A DNA stretch of 64,000 nt from Gemmatimonadaceae bacterium (GTDB taxonomy: Bacteria > Gemmatimonadota > Gemmatimonadetes > Gemmatimonadales > Gemmatimonadaceae), in assembly GCA_036496605.1 (NCBI GenBank), contig DASXKV010000030.1:1-64000 (forward strand), in the 5' to 3' direction. Numbering within the stretch: the first letter of the stretch is position 1; every line of letters starts with the position of its first letter. Position numbers and translations under genes: made by a program. This document shows, one piece after another, positions 16,116 through 25,701 of this stretch. The notes under the pieces are model-generated. The model was given only the letters and a program-made list of their open reading frames with translations, made no database searches and had not been told where the DNA came from.

Positions 16116-16925
16116 TCAGTGTGCAGCGAACGGTTCTCCACCGAGGACGCGAATGCGGCGCGTCACGTGCTCGCGGCGGCGGCGGCTCACCGGAACGCGA
16201 GTCCCGTCACGCAACAGGAGCACGGTTTCGCCTGCATCTCCCCTCAGCTCGCGAACACGCTCGATATTCACGATCGCCCCGCGATGCGCTCTGACAAATT
16301 GTTCGGGGTCGAGACGTCGCTCGAGGACGGCGAGCGATTGACGCATGAGGTGACGCCGCCCGCGAGCGTGAATTGCCGCGTAGTAGTCGTCGGCCTCGAT
16401 CCAATCGATCTCCTCCGCCTCGAGCACCAACTCGCCCGCCGACGTTGGTACGACCAGCCGCGTTGGGCAGAGTCCACGCGTTAGGCTCGCGCGTTCGCGC
16501 GGCGACAGGAGCGCCGCGAGTCGGTGTGACAGCTCGACGGCCGCCAGCGAGCGCATGCGATCACGCGTGCGCTGCAGCGCCTCGACGAAGCGCGCCTCCT
16601 CGATTGGCTTCACGAGATAATCCAGCGCGTGCGACTCGAACGCGCGAACCGCAAAGTGGTCGTACGCCGTTACGAAGATGACGGCCGGTAATGGCGACGG
16701 CGTCAGCGCGCGAAGCACGCCGAATGCGTCGAGCTCCGGCATCTGCACGTCGAGGAAGAGAAGGTCGGGCCGAAGCGTACGCGCGAGGTGCACAGTCTCA
16801 CGGCCGTTGCGCGCCTCACCTACGACGTCGACGTCGTGATGGGGCGCGAGGAGTTGCCGAATGCCGCGCCGAGCGAGCGGCTCGTCGTCGGCGATCAGGG
16901 CATGTACGCGGACCTCGTCAAGCAT
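16116..16925 (-). CDS. LytTR-type response regulator
   Basis: Receiver domain (residues about 6-120) with Asp13/Asp14, phospho-acceptor Asp59 (LLFLDVQMP), Thr86 and Lys106 (YLVKPI) all intact, followed by a LytTR DNA-binding domain (about 155-260) that includes IDWIEADDYYAAIH and FVRAHRGAIVNIERVREL. It is a transcription regulator, partner of the histidine kinase whose gene overlaps it by eight bases upstream. ATG start at 16925. Its target genes cannot be read from the window. Confidence 0.92.
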   Translation of the reverse strand: MLDEVRVHALIADDEPLARRGIRQLLAPHHDVDVVGEARNGRETVHLARTLRPDLLFLDVQMPELDAFGVLRALTPSPLPAVIFVTAYDHFAVRAFESHALDYLVKPIEEARFVEALQRTRDRMRSLAAVELSHRLAALLSPRERASLTRGLCPTRLVVPTSAGELVLEAEEIDWIEADDYYAAIHARGRRHLMRQSLAVLERRLDPEQFVRAHRGAIVNIERVRELRGDAGETVLLLRDGTRVPVSRRRREHVTRRIRVLGGEPFAAH

Positions 16926-18021
16926 CCGAAGGTCTCCGGAGGGTCAGTCTCACGATGGCAATCGTGCCACCACTTTCGCCCCGGCGCAACTCCAGGCTGG
17001 CGGCGCTACCGAACAGCGTCTCGAGCCGAGCACGCACGTTCGCGAGACCAACGCCAGCATCCTTCTGCTCCTCGCGATATCCCGGCCCGTCGTCCCGTAC
17101 GCTCAACACGAGCTGCCCTCCGTCGGCGACCGCGCCAACTTCGATCGTACCTGCCTCGCTCCGTTTCGCGATTCCATGACGAACTGCATTCTCGACGAGC
17201 GGCTGGAGAATGAACTCCGGGACGAGGGCGTCGTCCAATGACGAATCGACCGACCACCGCAACTGCAGTCGATCGGAGAAGCGAACCTGCTCGATCGCGA
17301 GATATCGCTCGACGAAGCGCAGCTCTTCACTCAACGGCACCTCTTGCCGCTTCTCGCCCTGGAGAACCTGACGCAACACGGCGCCTAACAGCTCGAGCAT
17401 GCGCGAGGCGTCGCGAGTCCGCTGATCGCGAACCAGTACCGCGAGTGCATTGAGGCTATTGAACAGGAAGTGCGGGTTCAGCTGCATGCGCAGCGCCCCC
17501 AGACGTGCCTCGGCGAGCTGCGCCGACAGCCGTGCCTGCTGAGCCTCTCGCTCACGCGCCTCGGCGAAATAAGTAAACGCGTACACGCAGCCGAGGAACG
17601 CGAAGTACATCACCACCGACCAGGGGACGCTGGTCATGATCCAACTCAGGTAATCCCTACCGAAATGGCCCTGCCACGGATAGGTGCGCAGCAGCCAGCC
17701 GCACGCAATGCCGAGCGTCGCCCAGCCGATGCAGAGGAGGAGCGCGCCAACCACATGGACGACGACGACGCGCCCAATCCGATCGCGTCTGAGAGGCACG
17801 CGACGCGCGAGCTGAATGACAATCGGCGTGAGGGCGGCGAGGAACAGCCACTCACTGCTCGAAAAGATGACATTCGGCCAGGGGACGCGTCGCTGTCCGG
17901 CAAGCCGCGACTGCACATAGGCGTCGAGCGCGCTCAACGTGGCCGGAACGAGTCCAGCCAACGCGATGAGAAGCCATCGCGGTGGCGAGCGTCGCAGCAT
18001 TGGCAGGGAGGCCGTCGTCAC
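16918..18021 (-). CDS. LytS/YehU-type sensor histidine kinase
   Basis: A 367-residue membrane kinase. Four hydrophobic segments (about 16-35, 57-72, 84-112 and 125-152) form a sensor without a large extracellular loop. A short coiled-coil (REREAQQARLSAQLAEARL) then leads to the PF06580 histidine block LNPHFLFNSLNAL with His184. The ATP-binding domain shows LQPLVENAVRHG (N box) and DDGPGY. GTG start at 18021. It forms a two-gene operon with the LytTR regulator. Confidence 0.92.
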   Translation of the reverse strand: MTTASLPMLRRSPPRWLLIALAGLVPATLSALDAYVQSRLAGQRRVPWPNVIFSSSEWLFLAALTPIVIQLARRVPLRRDRIGRVVVVHVVGALLLCIGWATLGIACGWLLRTYPWQGHFGRDYLSWIMTSVPWSVVMYFAFLGCVYAFTYFAEAREREAQQARLSAQLAEARLGALRMQLNPHFLFNSLNALAVLVRDQRTRDASRMLELLGAVLRQVLQGEKRQEVPLSEELRFVERYLAIEQVRFSDRLQLRWSVDSSLDDALVPEFILQPLVENAVRHGIAKRSEAGTIEVGAVADGGQLVLSVRDDGPGYREEQKDAGVGLANVRARLETLFGSAASLELRRGESGGTIAIVRLTLRRPSDA

Positions 18022-18074
18022 GCGAAGAGTCTAAGGCGCCGACGGGCTCCGAGCGAGAGCGAGTTAGCTGACTA

Positions 18075-18168
18075 CTCGGGTAGTTGGCGGCTGGTTGTTG
18101 GTGATTGGCGGCTGGTTGGTGTTTTCTGTTGCATAACCAGTTTCCAAGGGCCAGTCACCAATGACCGA
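18075..18168. repeat. TTGGT-type imperfect inverted repeat
   Basis: A G/T-rich arm with TTGGCGGCTGGTTGTTGGT and related words (about 18080-18125) and an A/C-rich arm with ACCAGT, CACCAAT and ATCACCAG words (about 18138-18175) form a degenerate version of the heptad hairpins. It lies just 3' of the permease stop at 18169 (minus strand) and before the kinase start. Confidence 0.6.
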
Positions 18169-20562
18169 TCACCAGTTGCGTAGCGCGATCAAGGGATCGA
18201 TTCGCGCGGCGCGACGCGCCGGGAAGTACGAGGCCGCGAGCGCAACGAACAACAGTGTGCCGATGACAGACGCATAGATGAACGGGTCGACCACACTCAC
18301 CTCGAACAACATTGTCTCGAGCGAACGTGCCGCGAGGACCGCCGCGACGACGCCGATCACAATCCCGATACCGGCCGTACGCAAACCCTCACCGACGATC
18401 ATGACGGTGATGCGACGCTCGATGGCGCCGAGCGCCGTACGGATTCCGAGCTCGCGCGTTCGTTGTCCCACGGAGTGGGAGATCACACCATAAATCCCGA
18501 CAGCGCCGAGGACCAAGCCGAGCAACGCGAAGCCGATGAGCAATCGTGTGACGACGCGACTCGTCTCCGTCGATGCCGCGAACACGTCGCCGAGGAGCCG
18601 CACCTCGGCGACAGGAACGGTTTGATCGAACGAATGAACCGCGGCGCGGATCGGCGCGACCAGCGTGAGCGGATCCACGTTGCCGCGCACGACAAAATGC
18701 ATGAAGCGCAGATCTTGTTGCGCGTTAGGCCGGTACGCTTCCTCGACCGGCGGCACGTTAGGCGCAGCGGAGCGGACGTCGCCGACGATGCCAACAATCG
18801 TCGCCCATTGCTTCTGCGTTCCGTTGCCCAACCGCATGCGCTCGCCGATCGGATCGCGGTCGGGCCAGTAATGCTTTGCCATCGACGCGCTGATGACGAT
18901 TACCGACGGGGCGTACGGCCCGTCCGTCGTCGCGAAAAGGCGGCCGCGCACGAGCGGAATGCCCATCGCTGCGAAGTAGTCCGCCACGACGGATCGCCAG
19001 ATGATCGACGGATGCGACGCCGTTGCCGGGATCGGTCGCGACTCGATATCGAGACTACCGCGCCAGTTGAAGCCGGTGAGTGGAAGATGCTGAGCGGCGC
19101 CAACGCTGCGTACGCCTGGAATCGCCGCGATACGGCGCGTGATTTCGTTGAAGTAGGCAGTTCCGCGCTCCGGCGAGTCGATTTGCCCGCTGGTCGGCTG
19201 AATGAGGAACGTGACTACATTGCGCGGGTCGAAGCCGATGTCGACGCGATTGAGTCGCCAGAGCGTCTCGGTCATCAGTCCGGCGCCGACGACCAGCACG
19301 ACCGCAAGGGCGACCTCGGCCACGACGAGCGCGTCGCGCATGAATGAGTGACCGCGGCTGCTCGATTCCGACGCGCCGGCGCGCAGCGCGCCGTCGGGGT
19401 CGACGCGCGAGGCAAGAATCGCCGGACCAATGCCGAAGAGGAGCCCCGCGCCGATCGTGATCCCGCTACAGACGGCCAGCACGCTCCAGTCCAGTCTCAC
19501 CGCCGAGAGCATCGGCAGCGACGCCGGCAAGATTCCTTTCAGCAGATGCAGACCGAGAACACCCGCAAGCATCCCGAGGAGTCCGCCAGCGACGGCAATC
19601 GTTAGGCTCTGGACGAGCAGCTGCCTGGCGATCTGGCGCGGCGAGGCGCCGAGCGCGCGTCGGACCGCGAGCTCGCGACGCCGCCCGGACGTATGCGCCA
19701 ACATCAGGTTGCCGACATTCGCGACAGCAATCAGTACGAGCAGGCCCACGGCACCGAGCAGCACGAAGAGCGAGCGACGTACGTCGCCGACGAGACTCGC
19801 GTGGAGGCTCGTCACCGTAGCGCCGCGAGCATAGTCGTCGGCGTAGCCAAACGCCTCACGCATGCGAGGTGTCAGCGCCGCCAGCTCGGTCGTCGCACTC
19901 GCGAACGAAGCGTCTTTCGCGAGCCGGCCGACAGCGACCGACAAGGCACCGGTGTGGAACGGCGAGCTCGGGTCGATCTGCAGCGGAAGCCAGGCGTCGA
20001 CTCCCGCCTGGAGAGCTTCGAAGCCAGGTGGCATGACGCCGATGATACGCGTGGGATGAGCGTCCATGTCGACAACGCGGCCGAGCACCGCGGCGTCGGC
20101 ACCGAACTGTGTCGTCCACAGGTCGTAGCTGAGGATGGCGACATCCCACGACCCACGTTCGGATTCGTCAGGCGCGAAGGTGCGGCCGAGCAGTGGCCGC
20201 ACGCCTAACGCGGTGAAGAAGTTGACGGATGTGCGCGCGGCGTGGAGTTGGCGCGGCTCCCCGGCGCCCGTCATCGCGATTCCCCACCCCAGGCTCAACG
20301 CGGCGACGGACTCGAACGAGCGCGACTCACGTTGCATGAACAGGAGCTCGGCGTTCGAGATCGCGCGCGTCGGCCAGATGGCGGCGAGGCGCGCGGGCTC
20401 GCGGAAGGGCAAGGGCCGCAGCAGGACACCACGGACGACGCTGAACATCGCCGTATTGGCGCCGATGCCAAGCGCAAAGGTCAGTAGCGCGACGACCGTG
20501 AAGACGGGTTGACGACGCGCTTGTCGGAGCGCGAACACGAGATCATGATTCAGCACGCGCAC
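18169..20562 (-). CDS. MacB/FtsX-type ABC permease, orphan
   Basis: A 797-residue permease with two MacB_PCD/FtsX modules. The N-terminal helix is LTFALGIGANTAMFSVV, followed by the periplasmic domain (GVRPLLGRTF, VAILSYDLWTTQFG, IIGVMPPGFE). Central helices around 265-400 include NVGNLMLAHTSGRRRELAVRRALGA, and the second module ends with GIYGVISHSVGQRTRELGIRTALGA and YFPARRAARIDPLIALR. It belongs to the duplicated orphan permeases common in Acidobacteria and Gemmatimonadota, but lacks the N-terminal prefix domain. No ATPase gene lies near. It contains four GCCTAACG/CGTTAGGC sites. Substrate unknown; an efflux or lipid/peptide export role is usual for the superfamily. Confidence 0.9.
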   Translation of the reverse strand: MRVLNHDLVFALRQARRQPVFTVVALLTFALGIGANTAMFSVVRGVLLRPLPFREPARLAAIWPTRAISNAELLFMQRESRSFESVAALSLGWGIAMTGAGEPRQLHAARTSVNFFTALGVRPLLGRTFAPDESERGSWDVAILSYDLWTTQFGADAAVLGRVVDMDAHPTRIIGVMPPGFEALQAGVDAWLPLQIDPSSPFHTGALSVAVGRLAKDASFASATTELAALTPRMREAFGYADDYARGATVTSLHASLVGDVRRSLFVLLGAVGLLVLIAVANVGNLMLAHTSGRRRELAVRRALGASPRQIARQLLVQSLTIAVAGGLLGMLAGVLGLHLLKGILPASLPMLSAVRLDWSVLAVCSGITIGAGLLFGIGPAILASRVDPDGALRAGASESSSRGHSFMRDALVVAEVALAVVLVVGAGLMTETLWRLNRVDIGFDPRNVVTFLIQPTSGQIDSPERGTAYFNEITRRIAAIPGVRSVGAAQHLPLTGFNWRGSLDIESRPIPATASHPSIIWRSVVADYFAAMGIPLVRGRLFATTDGPYAPSVIVISASMAKHYWPDRDPIGERMRLGNGTQKQWATIVGIVGDVRSAAPNVPPVEEAYRPNAQQDLRFMHFVVRGNVDPLTLVAPIRAAVHSFDQTVPVAEVRLLGDVFAASTETSRVVTRLLIGFALLGLVLGAVGIYGVISHSVGQRTRELGIRTALGAIERRITVMIVGEGLRTAGIGIVIGVVAAVLAARSLETMLFEVSVVDPFIYASVIGTLLFVALAASYFPARRAARIDPLIALRNW

Positions 20563-20637
20563 AGGCGTCTCCGGGAGCGATCACGGAGGGTAGACAGCTT
20601 GATCTGGAAAAGCGTTGGCTGGAGAGGCCTTGGGAGA

Positions 20638-21123
20638 CTAGGGATGAGGCGCGTGGTGCTCCGTCCCCTGGAACGCCATGAATTCATGGATGGCGCGTCG
20701 CGCCTCGGCGTCATTCGTGCGAATGAACAGCTCCGCACCCCGCGGCAGGTCCCGTGCTTGGTACGTGATCACGTTCCGCTTCTCGGCCATCACCTTGGCA
20801 CCCGGGACGTCGCGCATGTGAACGGTCGCGGGCGTCGAGAAGTCGCCAGCCTTGAATGCGCGAGCGATCTCGCGCAGATGTGAGCGGATGCGCGAGACGC
20901 CGACTGAATCGGACACGTCACGCTGGAGCTCGATGCGGCCGCCATCGGGAAGCGCATCGAAGTGATGCGTCGAGGTGTACTGATCGACGCCCATTGCTAT
21001 CTTGCCGCGGGCCTGCATTGCGGCGAACGCGCTATCGTGGGCAGCAGAGCGGGGCTGCTGCTGTGCGGGCAGGCGAGAGCTCGTGGCACACAGCACCATC
21101 GCGATGATCAATGAGCGTTTCAT
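20638..21123 (-). CDS. Secreted small protein of unknown function
   Basis: A 161-residue exported protein with a signal peptide ending near SRLPAQ (residue 20). The mature part starts with GKIAMGVDQYTSTHHFDALPDG and ends with LPRGAELFIRTNDAEARRAIHEF followed by MAFQGTEHH. I recall such proteins as a recurring hypothetical family, with no established activity. The many His residues (STHHF, EHHAPHP) could bind a metal, which is only a suggestion. It is divergent from a Crp/Fnr regulator 32 bases away, so it may be regulated by that protein. Confidence 0.65.
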   Translation of the reverse strand: MKRSLIIAMVLCATSSRLPAQQQPRSAAHDSAFAAMQARGKIAMGVDQYTSTHHFDALPDGGRIELQRDVSDSVGVSRIRSHLREIARAFKAGDFSTPATVHMRDVPGAKVMAEKRNVITYQARDLPRGAELFIRTNDAEARRAIHEFMAFQGTEHHAPHP

Positions 21124-21155
21124 AACATCGTCTCCCTGGTGGGCGCAACCGACAG

Positions 21156-21887
21156 ATGCATTATGATAGCGTTCCCCACACCACTGGCGATGGAACCATG
21201 GTTCCAGGCTCGGAGGGACAGCTGATTACCGTCGAGCAGCTTCGCTCGATGCCTGCACTCCGGGAGCTGCCCGATGCCACCCTCGCGCGCATCGCGAGCG
21301 GCGGCCAGGAGCGCCGTTATGCCAAAGAGGCAACCTTATACCGTGCCGGAGATGCCGCCGATGGCTTGTATCTCGTCATCTCCGGTCGGGTGCACGTCAC
21401 CCGGGAGCGCGACAACAGCTCGGCGTTCCTCCACAGCGAAAGCGCCGGCGGCATCCTTGGAGAGATTCCGGTCTTCGGCGGCGGTCCCTTCCCCGCCAGC
21501 GCGCGAGCCGCGACCGCGACTCGATGCGTCTATCTGCCGTTACACGTTGTCGAACGGTTGTTGCGCAACGATTCAGACTTTGCTCGATTCGCGCTACGGC
21601 GACTGGCGATCCGGGCGCGTTCTCTCTTGGGGCGCATCGACGACCTCACGGCGACGACGGTCACTGCCCGTGTCGCGGGCCATCTCCTTGCGCAGGCGGC
21701 TTCGTTAGGCGCGGACGTCACGCTCGGGATGTCGCAGGAAGAGCTCGCGCGCGAGCTGGGCACCGCGCGCGAGGTCATCGTCCGTGCCCTGCGTTCACTC
21801 GTCGCCGCCGGCGCGATCGTTCGCAGCGGCCGCGCGCGCTTCACCGTGAAGCAGCCCGCGGTCCTCCGCTCGATCGCGTCGGCGTGA
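21156..21887 (+). CDS. Crp/Fnr-family transcription regulator
   Basis: A cyclic-nucleotide-binding-type beta-roll (residues about 35-140: LYRAGDAADGLYLVISGRVHV, GGILGEIPVFGG) followed by a long dimerisation helix and a winged HTH with SQEELARELGTAREVIVRALRSLVA. The effector pocket RxS pattern of true CRP is not obvious and the FNR cysteines are absent, so the signal is unknown. The start may be ATG 21156 (243 residues) or ATG 21198 (MVPGSEG). It is divergently arranged with the secreted protein gene at 20638-21123, a likely target. Confidence 0.85.
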   Translation: MHYDSVPHTTGDGTMVPGSEGQLITVEQLRSMPALRELPDATLARIASGGQERRYAKEATLYRAGDAADGLYLVISGRVHVTRERDNSSAFLHSESAGGILGEIPVFGGGPFPASARAATATRCVYLPLHVVERLLRNDSDFARFALRRLAIRARSLLGRIDDLTATTVTARVAGHLLAQAASLGADVTLGMSQEELARELGTAREVIVRALRSLVAAGAIVRSGRARFTVKQPAVLRSIASA

Positions 21888-21894
21888 GCGACGA

Positions 21895-22176
21895 CTAGCG
21901 CTTGTCGTACTGCAACGCGAGACGCAGCTGCTCGATCGCCTTGTCCACGGCGACGACGGCGTCGGCGCGATGGCCACCGAAATCGTGTGGCGCCTTCTGC
22001 AGCTCCACCTTCGCTGCCTGGAGCTCCTTGATCGCCGAGCGAATTCGTGGATGCTCTTCGACTCTTTCGCTTCGCGCGTTGCCCTGCACGCGTGCCGGCG
22101 CTTGCGCGTTGGCGCGGTGAGCGGGAACGAGGGCGAATAATGCAACCGCGACCATGCTCACGAAGAAACGTGACAT
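21895..22176 (-). CDS. Small secreted helical protein
   Basis: A 93-residue protein. ATG 22176 is fixed by an excellent GGAGGAGGTT ribosome site; the longer frame is therefore rejected. A signal peptide (MSRFFVSMVAVALFALVPAH...ANAQ) precedes a helical domain with HPRIRSAIKELQAAKVELQ, PHDFGGHRADAVVAVDKAI and EQLRLALQY. I know this as a widespread short periplasmic hypothetical family with no assigned function. The three-helix shape suggests a protein- or metal-binding chaperone, which is inference only. It converges on the Crp/Fnr gene with a seven-base gap. Confidence 0.7.
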   Translation of the reverse strand: MSRFFVSMVAVALFALVPAHRANAQAPARVQGNARSERVEEHPRIRSAIKELQAAKVELQKAPHDFGGHRADAVVAVDKAIEQLRLALQYDKR

Positions 22177-22271
22177 AACCTCCTCCATGACGAGGGTGAG
22201 AGTGGAAGCACAACGTGTGTGCTCCGCATGAATCACCCTGCGTCATTCGTGATCGTCACGCGCCGGCTCGC

Positions 22272-23021
22272 TCAGCCGTTTCCCGGAAGGCGCAGCGGCC
22301 GCGTTCTCGTGCGCGATTCCCAATGTTCCTCGGCGATCTCGCGCTCGATCTGGTTGATCCGGTCGACGATGGCCTTGGGCGGTGGCGCAGCGGACGCGTG
22401 GACCTTGCCTAACGCGATGAAGCTCTCGAGCATGGTCTTGTAGGCGTAGGGCGAGTAGCCAGCCGCAACCGCGAGCTTGGCGCCTTTGTAGTCGCAGAGA
22501 TTCTCCAGCGTTTCGCCGTAGCTCGCGCCGAACTCGCCCCAGTTCCACTGCTTGGGGTCGCTGACGTCGCGATGCTGGGTTCGCACGAGGCTGTCGATGC
22601 GTCGCGTGACCTGACCGTCGTCGATGTGCTCGATCTCGTGCGCGATGACTGCGGCCGCTTCGTCTTCGGTGCTCATGTACGCGAGAATACCGCCCCAGAT
22701 GACGATATGGCCGCCGGGTAGCGCGAAGCCGCTCTTGATTCCCGGATGCGGATCGAAATGAATGCGCCACGGGAGCTGGCGGCGCGCATGCTTGCCGAGC
22801 GAATCCGCAATGCGCTGCAGATACGCTTCGATGCGGTCCGTCTCCATTGTCGGCTGGACTCCGCGGTCGTGATCGAATTGCTTGACGAGCGCGGCGCCGA
22901 GGTTGATCTCCTGAGAATCCGTTGGCGAGAGCGCACGGCGATCGGGCACAGCGTTAGGCACAACGCTGCGCGTCGCAGCGACCGCGCACAGAAGAGTTCC
23001 AAGCAGCAGTTGGAGCCTCAT
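22272..23021 (-). CDS. M48-family zinc metalloprotease
   Basis: A 249-residue protease. The zinc motif HEIEH is at residues 128-132 (AAVIAHEIEHIDDG), and the third ligand is probably the Glu in GETLENLCDYKGAKLAVAAGY, which resembles the E-x-x-A-D segment of Oma1/BepA-like M48 enzymes but has Leu/Cys changes. The PGGHIVIWGGIL block before the motif is typical. The N-terminus is a weak signal sequence, so it is probably periplasmic quality control. It begins one base after the stop of the PadR-regulated permease and may belong to that operon. Confidence 0.83.
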   Translation of the reverse strand: MRLQLLLGTLLCAVAATRSVVPNAVPDRRALSPTDSQEINLGAALVKQFDHDRGVQPTMETDRIEAYLQRIADSLGKHARRQLPWRIHFDPHPGIKSGFALPGGHIVIWGGILAYMSTEDEAAAVIAHEIEHIDDGQVTRRIDSLVRTQHRDVSDPKQWNWGEFGASYGETLENLCDYKGAKLAVAAGYSPYAYKTMLESFIALGKVHASAAPPPKAIVDRINQIEREIAEEHWESRTRTRPLRLPGNG

Positions 23022-23022
23022 C

Positions 23023-25701
23023 TCAGCTCTCGTTCAGGGCAACGATTGGCGGAACGCGCATCGCGCGCCGGGCTGGAACGTACATCGCCAGCACCGCGAC
23101 CGAGAGTAACAACGAGCCGACGCCGCCAAGTGTAAAGGGATCGTGGGGCGTCACGCCATACAGCTGTTGCTGCAGCACCGTCGTCGTCACGAGGGACAAC
23201 GCAATGCCGACGACCAGGCCGGCAACGATGGGAGCGAGGCCGCGCTGCATGACGAAGCGCCAGATCAATCCGGGTGTCGCGCCGAGCGCCATGCGCACTC
23301 CGATCTCGTGCACATGCTGATTGACGAAGTACGACACGACGCCGTAGATGCCGACCATCGCCAGCGCGAGCGCGATGCCGCCAAGGAGCGAGAGCAGTAC
23401 CGTGTTCATGCGCGCCGTCGCGAGCGACGCACGAAGGAACTGATCCATCGACGTCGCTTCGGTGAGCGGCAGCGATGGGTCGACACGGCCAACCGCGCGG
23501 CCGAGCGGCCGCGCCAATGCTTCGGCTGCTCCCTTCGCCGATGGACCGCGAACGACGACGACCATCGAACGCTGGATGACTGGCCAGAGGACGTCGGGCG
23601 TCTGGGTGAGCGGGATGTAGAACTCCGGCGCCGGCGATTGATTGAGCCCGGCGTCGTGCAGATTCGCGACGACGCCGACGACTTCGCGATACTTGGGATC
23701 CTTCTTCGAGGCGACCGCACTGATGCGACGCCCGATCGCGTCGCGCGGGTCGATCGAAGGCCAGAGCAGACGGGCGAGCGCTTCATTGATGACCATGATG
23801 CCCGGCGTCGACGAATTGTCGGTCGTCGCCATGTCGCGGCCGACTATGATCGGGATGCGCATCGTGGAGAAGTAGCCGCTGCTCGCCAGCCGCAAATTCG
23901 CCGTCGGCGATTTGTCGTTCTCGGCCTGACCCTCGCTGGCGACAGACGACGCCATCGACGAACCCGAGAGCGGCACGACCGACACCGTCGCCGCCGACTG
24001 CACGCCCGGGACGCGCGCGGCTTCGTCACGGATCTCGGTGTACGCGCGGACGACGTCCGCACCGCTCGGATAGCGGGCGGCTGGTAATATCAGTCTCGCC
24101 GTCAGCACACCATGTGGATCGAATCCTGGATCGACGTGCTGCATGAGCCAGGCGCTGCGAATGAGCAGACCGGAGCCAACGAGCAGCGTGATCGCTAGCG
24201 CGATCTCGGCGCCGACGAGCACGGGTCGTAACCGATCGCGGGCGACGGAGCTGCGCCCGCCTTCGCGCAGCGTTTGCTGCAATTGCCCTCGCGCCGCGCG
24301 GAACGCGGGAAAGAGACCAAAGACGATCGCGCTCACGACGCCGACGGCCAGCGTGAATGCGAAGACACGCCAGTCGATGCGCGCCTGCTCGAGCCGCGGG
24401 ATGTCCTCGGGGCTGACACCGAGAATGACGCGCAGCAGACCGACCGCAACGCCCAGGCCGAGGAAAGCACCAGTGAGGGAAAGGACGAGGCTCTCGGTGA
24501 GGAGCTGCCTCACGAGTCGCGCCTGTCCAGCACCCAACGCGGCGCGGATCGCAAGCTCGCGCGCGCGTACGGTCGCGCGCGCGAGTAGCAAGTTTGCAAC
24601 GTTCACGCATGCGATGAGCAGTACGAAGCCCACCGCGCCGAGCAGCACCAACAAGAGCGAGCGATAATTGCCGACGAGATCATCGCGATAGCTATGGATG
24701 TCGGCGCCATAGTCCGTGATGGGGGACGAGCGCTCAGGGATCCGCTCGGCGGTGGCGCGCTCGGCGAGTGTCGTTGCCGCGCGCGCCTGGGCAATCGTCA
24801 CGCCGGGACGGAGCCGCGCAAAGACCTTGAGATAATGCTCACCATACTTCGTCGCGTCGTCGCGTGTGAAGGCAGTCGGCGTCCAGATGTCTTCACTGCC
24901 ACGGGTGACATCGAAGCTCGGCGGCATGACGCCGATAATCGTGTGCGGCGTTCCGTCCATCTCGACGACGCGATCGAGCGCGCCGCGATCGCCATTGAAG
25001 TGGCTCATCCACAGCCGATAGCTGATCACCGCGACATTCGAGCGGCCAGGCGAATCTTCCTCCGGCGTGAAGGTGCGACCGAGCAACGGCCGCGCTCCGA
25101 ACACGCCGAAGTAGTCGGCACTTACGCGACCGCCGGTGATCATCTCGGGGACGTCGCCGAGCCGCAGCGTGATGCCGGCTTGGAGAACCGCGGCGGCGAC
25201 GTGATCGAACGCGCGGACGTCGCGATACGCGAGAAACTCGGGCACCGACGGATCAGAGAGGCCGCTCGACCGCGTTGGGTAGACGCGGACAATTCGGTCG
25301 GCGTCCGGGAATGGGAGCGGCCGCAGCGCCACGGCGTCGAGCGCGCTGAAGACAGCTGCCGTCGCGCCGATGCCTAACGCCAGCGTGAGCACGGCAACGG
25401 CCGTGAATCCGGGTTTGCGAGAGAGCTGCCGGATCGCGAAGCTGACGTCCTGGCGCAGTTCGTGACGCAATTCGGCGCGACTCGCCTTGCGATCGCGCTC
25501 CTCACCATAGCGGCGGCACTCCGCATTGATGGACGCACTGTCGCCGAATCGGCGCTCGGCCTCGAGACGGGCATTGGTGCGGGTCATTCCGAGCTCCATC
25601 AACTCACGAGTGGTCATCTCGAGGTGAAAAGCGAGCTCGCTTTCCACCTCGTCCTGCACCGACGCGCGCCGGAGACGCGGCCACTGTCGACGCGGAGTCA
25701 C
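23023..25701 (-). CDS. ADOP-type permease with N-terminal prefix domain
   Basis: An 892-residue permease of the ADOP kind. It has an N-terminal prefix domain (DEVESELAFHLEMTTRELMELGM, then RLEAERRFGD), then the two-module MacB/FtsX permease (LTLALGIGATAAVFSALD; VNVANLLLARATVRARELAIRAALGAG-type helix; GIYGVVSYFVNQHVHEIGVRMALGA). The true start is GTG 25701, overlapping the PadR stop (GTGA); an open frame extends further but runs through padR. No ATPase gene is adjacent. Transcription should start at the PadR-regulated promoter upstream of padR. Confidence 0.92.
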   Translation of the reverse strand: MTPRRQWPRLRRASVQDEVESELAFHLEMTTRELMELGMTRTNARLEAERRFGDSASINAECRRYGEERDRKASRAELRHELRQDVSFAIRQLSRKPGFTAVAVLTLALGIGATAAVFSALDAVALRPLPFPDADRIVRVYPTRSSGLSDPSVPEFLAYRDVRAFDHVAAAVLQAGITLRLGDVPEMITGGRVSADYFGVFGARPLLGRTFTPEEDSPGRSNVAVISYRLWMSHFNGDRGALDRVVEMDGTPHTIIGVMPPSFDVTRGSEDIWTPTAFTRDDATKYGEHYLKVFARLRPGVTIAQARAATTLAERATAERIPERSSPITDYGADIHSYRDDLVGNYRSLLLVLLGAVGFVLLIACVNVANLLLARATVRARELAIRAALGAGQARLVRQLLTESLVLSLTGAFLGLGVAVGLLRVILGVSPEDIPRLEQARIDWRVFAFTLAVGVVSAIVFGLFPAFRAARGQLQQTLREGGRSSVARDRLRPVLVGAEIALAITLLVGSGLLIRSAWLMQHVDPGFDPHGVLTARLILPAARYPSGADVVRAYTEIRDEAARVPGVQSAATVSVVPLSGSSMASSVASEGQAENDKSPTANLRLASSGYFSTMRIPIIVGRDMATTDNSSTPGIMVINEALARLLWPSIDPRDAIGRRISAVASKKDPKYREVVGVVANLHDAGLNQSPAPEFYIPLTQTPDVLWPVIQRSMVVVVRGPSAKGAAEALARPLGRAVGRVDPSLPLTEATSMDQFLRASLATARMNTVLLSLLGGIALALAMVGIYGVVSYFVNQHVHEIGVRMALGATPGLIWRFVMQRGLAPIVAGLVVGIALSLVTTTVLQQQLYGVTPHDPFTLGGVGSLLLSVAVLAMYVPARRAMRVPPIVALNES

